Of a stretch of 64,000 nt of DNA, positions 55,389 through 64,000 are shown one piece after another. The DNA lies in the NCBI GenBank assembly GCA_947462335.1, contig OX381708.1, positions 41,295,377 to 41,359,376 on the forward strand. The letters are read 5' to 3'. Each line of letters starts with the position of its first letter. Position 1 is the first letter of the stretch. This stretch comes from Harmothoe impar (taxonomy: Eukaryota > Annelida > Polychaeta > Phyllodocida > Polynoidae). A program made the translations under genes and the position numbers. The notes below the pieces were generated by a model. The model saw only the letters and a list, made by a program, of their open reading frames with translations. It was not told the DNA's origin and searched no databases.

Positions 55389-56793
55389 CACAGCCAAAAA
55401 AAAATTCTTACCCCAAGAAAATACTAGAATCAAGATAAAATATTCTAGATTCAAGAAATAAACTCATTTTGAGTTTTTATGTTTATCTTGTTTTCAGAAA
55501 GGGAAAGCAAAGAGCAAATTTCTCATTTTTGCCAGTAATTTTCTAGATACAAGTATTTAAGATTATTTTTCTTTAGTAATTTTCTTAAAACTGGTAATTT
55601 GTGCACCAGACAAGGTTATATCTTATTTTCCTGAAATAAGAAAGTTCACTTTCTTGATTTAAGATTGTTATGTCTTGACAATTTTATAAGTTAAGAATTA
55701 ACTTGAACCCGTCTACCCAAAGTGTCTATAGGGGCAGAAAACTATGCAAGTATATTCTATCATATCATGGTTATGACCATGCTTAAGGCCTTCATCAAAT
55801 TCCTAACATTATTTGGGAATTTAATAGATGTGAAATGTGAATGGAATGAAAAGGATTTTTTGGGCATCTTTGCATTTGAAATAATAGGAGGATTGAAACC
55901 AGTACTAGTGTTTGCCTTGTCAAATATCAAAATAACATTTTTCCTCTCTTTCCCCTCTGTCTGTATTCACATGGTGAGGGTCAAATCATTTATGATGATA
56001 GGCCCCTTTAGGCTAGGAATCAAGTATACAGACTACTAAATAAGGATTATTTTCTTAAATCAAGAAAATTAGTTACATATTATGCCACACGAGGCCACCA
56101 CTATGCAATACAACAACTATTTTATGAAACAGGGTATATATCTCTGCCTCAAATTAGGTCCCAAAATAACAAATGAGTGTAAAAATATCTTGAAAAAGAG
56201 GAATTTTGTTAGGGATTAATGCAGTGTAAGAACCCTTATTCCAGTAAATGAAATATGATAACTAAAAGTAGAAATAATGTGAGACACCATTTGTTTGATT
56301 ATATCATTTAGATAAAGGGAAGGATTACCTGTTCCATTACATGAAGCAAAATGACTTTGAAGAAAGGTCTGTTTGCTGTCTTTTGTAGCTATAAAAAGCT
56401 GCATTTAATCTGATGAACCTCTTTCTGATGCTGCGGCATCACTCCTGTCTCTCTAAGACATTGTCTATCTTTCAAATTAAATAAAATCATATCCCAGGGA
56501 AGTTTGTTAGAAATTAAAACTTACTTAAGAAAGTTTTTTTCTAGAAAAAAGGTCTATTCCATAAGAAAGATTTTCTCATTTTGAGAAATATGTCAGGAAA
56601 TATTATCTTGATTCCAGAATAAAATTCTTGATTTAAGAATTTCTTTCTTGTTTGTTTTTCTTACTCTAAGTATATTAAACTCAACCATGCTTTCAAGTAA
56701 AATTTTGTTATCCTACGGACAAACTTGTTTTAAGTTTATTTTACTTAAAACAAGAAATATTTTCTGAAAATGAGAAAATTATTTTTGGCTGTG
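55389..56793. mobile_element. 1.4 kb element with CACAGCCAAAAA ends and CAAGAAA motifs
   Basis: Ends CACAGCCAAAAA and TTTTTGGCTGTG are inverse. The subterminal 250 bases on each side are full of CAAGAAA/TTTCTTG and ATTCTTGATTTAAGA-type words in both orientations; a smaller cluster is at 56040-56075. A 105-codon plus frame at 55722-56039 (hydrophobic, no recognised motif) lies in the middle and could be chance or a relic. Confidence 0.75.
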
Positions 56794-56878
56794 TTACAGT
56801 CCCCATCACTTTGATGAATGTATTTTCATCTAAGTACAAGGCTCAGTGTCACCAGATCGATGCACATGAATCATGATG

Positions 56879-56985
56879 TACTTGACCAGCTGACGTACTG
56901 CCGTAATTGACCGGCATACTTGACCGGCATACTTGACCAGCATACTTGACCAACGTACTTGACCAACGTACTTGACCGGCACTTT
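56879..56985. repeat. Short tandem repeat, TACTTGACCGGCA unit
   Basis: About seven units of 13-14 bases: ACTTGACCGGCAT, ACTTGACCAGCAT, ACTTGACCAACGT and similar. A minisatellite just outside the 1.4 kb element. Confidence 0.8.
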
Positions 56986-57889
56986 CAATAAGGTATATCT
57001 CATCAACAGTGAGAGTAATTTGAATATTGTTTTTGTATCATGTTCTACCCGGTCAAATGCTACATCAGATTGATTTCTCTTCCCTCATTTACACCACTCT
57101 GGCTCCCAAAATCCTACAAAGAGCAAAGCATTAGTAAATTTACCTGTATTATGACTTGTAAAACTAGAATATAGCACACATGAATTAATACAACTCCGAA
57201 AACCAGGCTTCAAACGTCCACATGCAGCTCTGTCTATACAGCCTTCACATTTGAATTTTTTAAACAATTTGACCATTCCCCTCACCAATAAAAGGTTCTT
57301 CCAAGTGATGTACTTTACTAGGAGACCAGAAATGGTATTATTCTGCCATATATACTCAAAACTTGGCCATATGAATTATTATAAATAGTTCCTTGATTAT
57401 TTACCTAATATACAGTGAAAATGTTGCCCCTCCCTCCACCCCCTTAACTTATATAGGGTGTTTTACTTGTATCTCCTGCGAATGTGAATTAATTGACCGA
57501 CAAAGATAGCAATATCTATCATGGATGAAGTATTTAGGTAGTTTCCTAATAAACATACCATAGATCCCCTTGCTCCTCTTGATATGTAAACTATTTGTAG
57601 GTCATTTAACCAATCTTCCTGTCAGTCAAGCATGTCATGTGACATGCGGTAGTGTCATTATTTACCAGAGTGCTAATGGGGTCCTTAGTATGTTCCTTGT
57701 TCAGAGCCTCTGTTCCAGTCACTTAGCAGTCTCGCACTACACCCACTCCAAACCGATACTATCTGAATACGATAGACGCTGGCCGAGGCTGGTCCATTAG
57801 ACACTCAATCGAAGGTAACTGTAACATTTCGATGCACCTGTCAATGCCAATGGGCACCTTGTTAGTACCTTGTAATGGTGCCCATTGTT

Positions 57890-58243
57890 CAGTGGCGGAT
57901 CCAGGATTGTCTAGAGGGAGGGGGGGGGGCAAACCTGACCAACCTGGAGTGACTCTCTGTTTCCCGCGCGCAAAGCTCTTCAGCTGTATTAAGGGGTACG
58001 GGGCATGCCCCCCAGGAAAATTGTGTTGATCTAGCCTTGAAAAGGTGCATTCTCGCGCATTTTAGGACGCCACCCTCCCCCCTCCCCCATCCAAATCAGG
58101 GGCCCTCAGTCAGGTCCTATGAATCATACTCCACAATCTCTTTGTCTCTTTCCCTCCTTTTTTCTTTTCTCTTCTTCCTCTTTTTTTTTTTTGGGGGGGG
58201 GGGCAAGGCCTGTCGCCCCCCCCCCCCCCTGGATCCGGCAATG
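57890..58243. mobile_element. CAGTGGCGGATCCAGG element with G/C-run borders
   Basis: The left end CAGTGGCGGATCCAGGATTG and right end CCTGGATCCGGCAATG are inverted repeats (the right end carries two mismatches). G-runs on the left and C-runs on the right sit just inside. As I recall, elements with this end are very common in marine invertebrate genomes. Frames inside are low-complexity. Confidence 0.75.
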
Positions 58244-58354
58244 TTGTTATACGTTTCACCAATCAAGTCTCCCACTGTGGAGGATGTAATAGTCGTCATA
58301 GTTGATGGGCTATAGCAAGACATCTGGATGCTTGTGTGCGGGCGGCCCTGTTGT

Positions 58355-58357
<3 letters not shown>

Positions 58358-58424
<67 letters not shown>
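58358..58424. repeat. TC microsatellite (about 33 units)
   Basis: A pure TC dinucleotide run. Frames reading Ser-Leu or Arg-Glu repeats across it are artefacts. Confidence 0.98.
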
Positions 58425-58426
<2 letters not shown>

Positions 58427-58845
58427 GGGTTGCAATATGTATTTGATTTAAAAAAACTTCTTTTTTTTTTAATACAAGATTTACTATGCTTAAGTACTAG
58501 AATAGTCGTATTCAATGCCCCCTATTGAATACAATGTGGCCGTGTTCAATGGGCTAATAAAAAGATTCCTTCCTTAAATGGCTTCAAAAAGATAATTGGG
58601 GCGCATCCCACTCAGCCTGCGGCTTTGGATTAATATCTGTTGATTGATCATATCCATTTATAAAAGGACGCAAATGTGATCAATGTGACGACCCTACTTG
58701 TCACATGACGATCCCTGTGACAAGAGGATGCTTACCCTCGCCATTGATCGCCTCTTATAATCGATATAGGGTTCTCAATGCATGTATCATCATTTTGAGA
58801 CATGCATGTCTGTCTTGTAGTTTACGCAATGTATGAAAGTATATA

Positions 58846-58940
58846 CACTGTAAATGTAGCTGAGCAGTAGAATCTTTTGTAGTTTTACACTATAAACGGA
58901 CATATTTTTGTTTTGAGTTTTGTATTCACTATTTACAGTG
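58846..58940. mobile_element. 95-base MITE, CACTGTAAATG ends and TA duplication
   Basis: Starts CACTGTAAATGTAGCTGAGC and ends TTCACTATTTACAGTG, with TA outside both ends. A relative is at 27372-27474, and part of the body (CGCTCAGCTACATTTAC) also occurs near 22858. Confidence 0.75.
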
Positions 58941-59354
58941 TACCTCGAACGACCACTCTATAGCCACAAAACTCTAAAACATTGAGTTTGACCTATCAGA
59001 TGAAAGTTTTTCGTTGAAGAAGTAACCCTGTCCGCAGACTCCTTTAAGTGACAATGAAGCGGGTCTTCTAGCTGGAGTGGACCCACTTGGCATGTGCCAG
59101 CCCAAAGAAAAATAATAAATAGGATGGGCCGTAGTATATTATATACCAAATTGCATCAGACTGCACCATTTCTAATTTCGTTTTTTTCTCACTCTAAAAT
59201 CGCTCCAAACGTACTGTCCCAGCTCCAATAAAAAAGGATATTAAAATATAGCTCAGAGCCATAATACTTATCATGTGATGAGGCTAGTGAAAGGGGGTAT
59301 GTAAAGATCAACATACATGGTTCAAGTCTCAGTGAAGTCTGATTAATAATCTCA

Positions 59355-60298
59355 AGGCTGTGTCTCACGACCTTGAGCCAATGTTTTTGTCTCTGATCGG
59401 GTGCCGTCTCTGACCGGGTGCCGTCTCTGACCAGGTGCCGTCTCTGACCAGGTGTCAGAAAAAAGGTGTTTTAAAAAGAATTACCGTAAATTCCCGCGTA
59501 CTACCCGCATCTCGCGTATAACCCGCACCCCGACTTTGGGATAATCCCATAACCCGCACTGGGGGTCTGAGTGCACTTAGAGAAAAACCCTCGTATAACC
59601 CGCACCCAGACTTTTGGAAAATTGCTATTACCCACCCCTTGCCCTGTGGCCCCAAAGTACCCCAAATGCTGTCAATACCTGCCGTGGGGTGGGTTGGGTT
59701 GGGAAGGTGTGACCGCCAAAGAAGCCACTACATGTACATTTTATGTAGTACATGTACCTACCCTGGGCAGGGGGGGGGGTTAGAAAGAAAGCTGTAACCG
59801 CGAAATATGCCTTGAGCTAGGGGTAGGGGGTGCAGGGGGTGGGGGGCAGAAAGCTGTGACCGCTGCATGGGGGTAGCCTACTTGGCGTGGGTGGGGGGAT
59901 GAGGGGAGGTGTAAACCCCCCCCCCCTCCTCCTTCAAGGGGCTACCCGGGACAGGGAAGTGATTTTAAAGCAATTTCTGAAATGCAAAAAGCAAAAACCC
60001 TCGTACTACCCGCACCTTGACTTTGGGAGAATCCTATTACCCGCACTGGCGATTTGGTTCGCGTACTACCCGCGGGTAGTACGCGGGAATTTACGGTATA
60101 CTCATGTACATAAGGATTTGTAAAAACGTTATTGCGGTTGTTATATAATAATAATTACAATTAGCCTCCTGCTGTTGGTATTTTGACCTTATCAAGCCAA
60201 GCCGGTCAGAGACGGCACCCGGTCAGAGACGGCACCCGGTCAGAGACGGCACCCAGTCAGAGACAAAAACATTGGCCCAAGGTCGTGAGACACAGCCT
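59355..60298. mobile_element. 944-base element with TCTCTGACCGGGTGCCG repeats, split by another element
   Basis: Arms AGGCTGTGTCTCACGACCTT and its inverse are about 100 bases long and highly similar. Each carries four copies of a 17-base unit GTCTCTGACCGGGTGCC (complement on the right). Most of the interior is a nested element (59482-60098). The terminal word TGTCTCACGAC and the unit relate it to the 17.2 kb element. Confidence 0.85.
59482..60098. mobile_element. 617-base nested element with TACCGTAAATTCCCGCG ends
   Basis: Ends TACCGTAAATTCCCGCGTAC and its inverse. TACTACCCGCA / ATAACCCGCA words recur at both ends. The interior is G-run rich with no credible coding frame. TA at the borders would fit a 2-base duplication. 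It sits inside the 59355-60298 element. Confidence 0.82.
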
Positions 60299-60799
60299 CA
60301 AGAACACCGGTCTAGATGGTACAGAGTCAGGTCACAGATGGGTACCAGGATGCTGGTCGTGTCGATATCCTGACAAAGCCCACACAGTCCCAGCAGCATC
60401 TGTGCTTTAAATGTCAATAATGCAGTCGTGATTTAGTGAGCATGATGGTGTTAGGTAACCCTACGTGCCCCACAGGTATCATGGCGCTCATTGATAATCA
60501 TGATGGTGTGGGTACCCCTGTGTATAGATCTAGGGGCTATGTCAAGATCTGTGTCAAGATCTTTAAAACAAGATAGCAAAAGCTAAGATATTACTGGTAG
60601 TCTTGCAGGAATCATATCTTGAACATGTATTTCTCTAAATGGACTGTATCCCATATTGATCCGGATTTATTGAGAGAATAGATTTGGTTCTAGGAGGAAT
60701 TTTGGAGGTCTCTTTTCAGTTTTGAGTAATTGATGTAATTATTTTTAAGAGATGAGGACCAAAATGATCCATTTAAAATAATATGATATGTGCCAAAAT

Positions 60800-61092
60800 G
60801 TACCAGATTGCACCATTTCAAGTTGAAATATTATTTTCCAAAACCTTTCGATCAAAAAACAATATTCCAATCCCAATCATACAGGATGAATACAGATCTG
60901 AGCCAGAATATATATGATGTGCCAGAATGCCCCAGCTTGCACCATCGGCTAGAGATAGCAAATCTTCTTGGGTGTCATGCCCCTAAACCCCCTAGTTTGA
61001 CCGCTGCGTTGTGATTGTGGTGCTCAGGGAAACATGCACCCCAGTTGGCTAGATCTTGCCCCCGCCCTTCAGAAATTCCTGGATCCGCCACT
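60800..61092. mobile_element. Truncated CAGTGGCGGATCC-type element (one end)
   Basis: The right end CCTGGATCCGCCACTTG at about 61078-61094 is preceded by GCCCCCGCCC. Upstream are TGCACCATTTC and GCTTGCACCATCGG words typical of the interior, but no left end. TTGCATCAGACTGCACCATT near 59150 is another scrap. Confidence 0.5.
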
Positions 61093-61541
61093 TGGATGTG
61101 GTACCATGACTCAATCACCCTGTACCAATACTCAACCACTGCTAGTCATCCACTGGTTATGCAAAAGTGAATTTGACGCTGGTTTCAGAACTAGAACCGA
61201 ACAGGCAGGAACCCTAATTCTACTTAACAATGGGCGTCCTAAACAGTTTATTTTTCAAAGTCAGTTTTTGTTTTTATAACCCAACTTCCTATAGGGCTAT
61301 TAGGTGTTAGGCCATGGGCGCAGCCTCCTTAGGTTGTCTCTAAATGGGGCCTAAGTTGGGATAGTAATTGTTTCAGTCTGTGTTACCCTGGAGACATGTG
61401 AATAGCATTGGCCATAGTACCTAGGCCTACTCACTGTAGGACCAAGTCCTGGTGACCACTTCAGACAGAAGCAATGATGGCCTGTCTTGTAATGTCATAA
61501 CCCCCGGTTACCTGCTCCACCTACTGGGCAAGGGTCGCCAC

Positions 61542-61578
61542 CCCTAAACCTAACGCTAACCCTAACCCTAAGCCTAAG
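61542..61578. repeat. Short degenerate telomere-like stretch
   Basis: CCCTAAACCTAACGCTAACC, then CTAACCCTAAGCCTAAG: about six imperfect CCCTAA units. Consistent with a short interstitial telomeric repeat or with simple-sequence drift. Confidence 0.5.
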
Positions 61579-61687
61579 AAAAAAAACTAACTGTCACAGT
61601 AAATGATTGCGCGGAAACACTTCACCGCTCGACCGCCCATAACATACTAAATGGAGTGGTGTAATGCGGAGCTCTGCCCCTCAATTT

Positions 61688-61997
61688 CATTCTATACGAA
61701 AACATTTTCACCATGCAGGACATTCGGTCCTGCAGAATTCTTTTCTTTGCAGGCCCGGCTCTATTTTTGCAGGCCCCGGATATTGGAGTATTACAGAAAA
61801 TACGCACACTTGCTGTTTTATGCTGTAAAAACCTTAATAATGGTCCGATTTACAAGCCGTAAAAAAATGCATGATATTATAGGCAACAATCTCTAGAATA
61901 CAGACAGCCATTCGGGCCTGCAGTAGCCCTTTTTCTGCCGGACCGGCAGACTTTTTGCCGGCTATAGCCGGTGGCCGGCAGGTTTTCGTATAGACTG
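61688..61997. mobile_element. 310-base CAGTCTATACGAAAAC element, uninterrupted copy
   Basis: The left end CATTCTATACGAAAAC (degraded) and right end GTTTTCGTATAGACTG are inverted. It carries the GCCGGC-rich fold-back block and two TGCAGGCCC words. CTCAAT occurs on both outer sides at slightly different offsets. It serves as the empty-site reference for the interrupted copy at 10411-11353. Confidence 0.8.
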
Positions 61998-62941
61998 CTC
62001 AATCCCCGTTTTTTAAGACACTGAATTAAGATATTAAGATTAAGATAACGCTCTAAACGTTTGTCTTCTCACCTGGGAGAGCTATCCCGTGTGCCCTCCC
62101 CCCCCCCCCCCCCACACACACATAAAAACACCTGTTATCAAGAGAATATCTCTTGACTTCTGGATTTTCATAGTATGTTAATTTTACATAAACCATCAAC
62201 ATAATATTATGAAGCATTGGACATGTTGGAGGGTTTTGATAATGCATCTATATCTCAGAGTGGTTCAACAAATTATACCACTATAATTATGACAAGCAAT
62301 TGGTAAGAATGATATTTATAAAATCGACTATATAGGTGTGATACCTGATCTAACATACCTATGTCAAATAATATATACACTGACTTTTTCTCACACCGAT
62401 AAATAGTGGGATTAGTGGTCTATCCAGGGTGCCAAAATACCAGGTGGCCAGGTCACTTCACCCTATGTCATTTCGTGAAGTAAATTTACACTGAATGGAT
62501 GTGTAGACTGACCACAATGAGTATAATACATAGTCATGGCGAGAGGTTTACATACACCTTGATGTGCAAATAGTGTCCATGAAAGCAATGTTTAGCCGTG
62601 TAGGGCGAAACAAAGGCACCTATTCCATATGACACAGGCTTTTACTCATTCAGTATGTCATTAATGTACTCCTATGCTAAAGGACAATACCAATATTATA
62701 TCATATATCTGCATAGATATAAAATATGTCCATTCACTTTAACAACACACATGCTGTAAATATTGAAGACAGATTTCTTAAAAGAATGTTTATGTATAGG
62801 CTATCAATGTTTCAGTTGACACAATTATTATCTGTGAGTCGACATAAAGATCGGTTACTGTATGTATATTGGAAAGCCAATTAAAAAAAACTCGCGACAT
62901 CAGTCCTTGTAATTGGAGTTTAATTAAAGAATTATACTTAC
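61998..62941. other. Unassigned stretch
   Basis: Contains a C-run with CACACACA at 62098-62122 and AT-rich DNA. No element ends or exon seen. Confidence 0.4.
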
Positions 62942-63013
62942 TCTAAGGCCAGTAGAATGTACACCATTATCCACATGTCCAAACGATTCAGATAGCCGAC
63001 ATCCATCTTGCTC
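62942..63013 (-). CDS. Candidate small exon: signal peptide or Cys-loop M3 start
   Basis: A 72-base segment lies between a good acceptor (CATTACTGCAG) and a perfect donor (GTAAGT). It reads SKMDVGYLNRLDMWIMVYIL then LAL-E/D, entering with one base and leaving with two. Two readings are possible. One is a first coding exon with a signal peptide starting at its Met (hydrophobic core MWIMVYILLAL), perhaps of the channel gene 40 kb downstream on the same strand. The other is the M2-M3 linker and first half of M3 of another Cys-loop subunit (compare [10 protein letters not shown]). No partner exon was found for either, and a chance ORF between two splice-like sites remains possible. Confidence 0.33.
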
Positions 63014-63965
63014 CTGCAGTAATGCATGTACATACACATCTCTCGCCTCTTTATACCTGTATACATGTACACAGATGTTACTGTCAATATGCGTCTTACT
63101 TCAGTATGCTCACCGCATCCTCAAAGACCGCCAGTCCAAATTACTATCCAATGTACTATTATAGGGGGAATGGTGGGGGAGGGGGGGGGGCAGATATAGA
63201 TAATTGTCGTTGCAGTGGATTAGTTTATTATTCGTATTATATGGTTCTACATGTATCACAATGCAGCTAACGTGGTACAGAAATTATTTCTAGAGATATC
63301 AATGTCTGACAATGTCCAGCACTCCAAGTACAAAGTAGGTAGGCATCCTCCTCCTTCCCGCAGTTAGATAGCTAGTAATACAGGTAGTACTATAACATCT
63401 AAATGTCTGTGGTATATTGGTTCAGTAGCCTTCCTCACTGTGTTGTTCTACCTGGTCCATCACCCCAGGTGGGAGAGCCAGGAATATTGCTTCTGTGTGC
63501 ATAATAGCTTCTCCGTATGTCCTCTGCATGGAGCAGGTACGATCTTAAGTACAATGGATGACCACACCCCTCACCTGTTAGGTAATCTGGATCCTCATTG
63601 TTCTAGATAAAGGGATAGGTGAGGAGGTTATGGCTGTCTCCATAGCCTATACCTGTGGATGGTGGAGCACCTACAAGTTTATAACCCCATCGATACTTGC
63701 TCCATCCAAGCACTATGGCTAAACATCACGCCCAATACCATCGGCTCTCACTGCCAGTTGCCAACCCGTATAGGTGTATGCCTGCCTCCTTCTCCTCCGG
63801 GTGGGCTGTCCTGCCGGCCACTATGGGTGGGTGGAGCGTTGTAATACATGTGTGAACATCACATCCTTTGTGCATACATGTACATAGTATTGATTAACAA
63901 TCCATCACTTCCCATTGTACACAGAGTCATTTCCACTATGGAAGTGTATCGTTCTAGGAGCAAAG
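63014..63965. other. Unassigned stretch near the right edge
   Basis: Somewhat richer in GC than the rest from about 63420 on, with short open stretches on the plus strand (for example 63659-63844) lacking known motifs. If a gene starts at the window edge, this would be its upstream region. Confidence 0.3.
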
Positions 63966-64000
63966 ATGTCGAAGGTGCTGCTCACCGGGGAATTTCTATC
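63966..64000 (+). CDS. Possible gene start cut by the window edge
   Basis: An ATG in a favourable context (AAAG before it) opens a frame MSKVLLTGEFLS that runs off the window. Only about 11 codons are visible, so this is no more than a flag for anyone with the adjoining sequence. Confidence 0.12.
   Translation, partial: MSKVLLTGEFL

Noticed and set aside
57085..57288. 67-codon minus-strand frame with several cysteines
   Set aside because: Cysteine spacing fits no motif I know, and the reading frame has no splice or promoter context.
58117..58528. Frames of 66-132 codons with Arg-Glu or Ser-Leu repeats
   Set aside because: Translation of the TC microsatellite and neighbouring poly-T/G runs.
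59281..59345. Possible tRNA B box (GGTTCAAGTCTC)
   Set aside because: No matching A box at a suitable distance.

Overview
The window looks like AT-rich nuclear DNA of an animal, most likely a marine invertebrate; I cannot name the species. The reasons are short exons with GT/AG splice sites separated by kilobase introns, a metazoan neurotransmitter-receptor gene, long TA and TC microsatellites, and a dense load of small palindromic DNA transposons. No prokaryotic operon, rRNA gene, intact tRNA gene or CRISPR array was seen. Most open reading frames of 60-110 codons here are chance or repeat readings.

Genes. (1) Bases 178-552 (+) are the 3'-terminal coding exon of an unrecognised multi-pass membrane protein that enters from the left edge. 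(2) From 22315 down to 2817 (-) lie seven exons of a Cys-loop ligand-gated chloride channel of the glycine-receptor/GluCl type. They join in frame into 374 residues running from the start of the ligand-binding domain through M4 to the stop codon. The signal-peptide and first N-terminal exons were not identified; a possible small exon at 62942-63013 (-) may belong to this gene or to another one. The two genes are convergent, with about 2 kb between them.

The rest is intron or intergenic DNA made largely of mobile-element remains. At least seven families share one architecture: terminal inverted repeats enclosing many copies, in both orientations, of a family-specific 9-17 base motif. The motifs are AAGTGTTTAG (10.6-11.1 kb), AACGTTATTTTAACGTT (6.5-7.5 kb), GATAGTCTCAAAA (36.5 and 45.7 kb), a TATCTGTATCA type (27.8-28.9 kb), a GTCTTTGACCGGGTGAC type (17.2 and 59.4-60.3 kb), TTGATTCAA (35.4 and 48.4 kb) and CAAGAAA (55.4-56.8 kb). 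Several of the TIR elements here end in CACTG/CAGTG and four have matching 2-base flanks (TA or CA), which resembles non-autonomous EnSpm/CACTA elements with subterminal repeats. A second group is a near-palindromic 92-base element with TGGCCACCGTCCAC ends, present in five full-size copies plus larger relatives. Two arms of the larger relatives carry related small reading frames. Other items are a 449-base element with a clean GTAAG target duplication, a 320-base element with a 9-base duplication, tRNA-Val-like SINE units packed inside a 1.1 kb inverted-repeat element, a decayed tandem repeat at 34.2-34.9 kb, a LINE-like fragment at 52.2 kb and a short degenerate telomere-like stretch at 61.5 kb.
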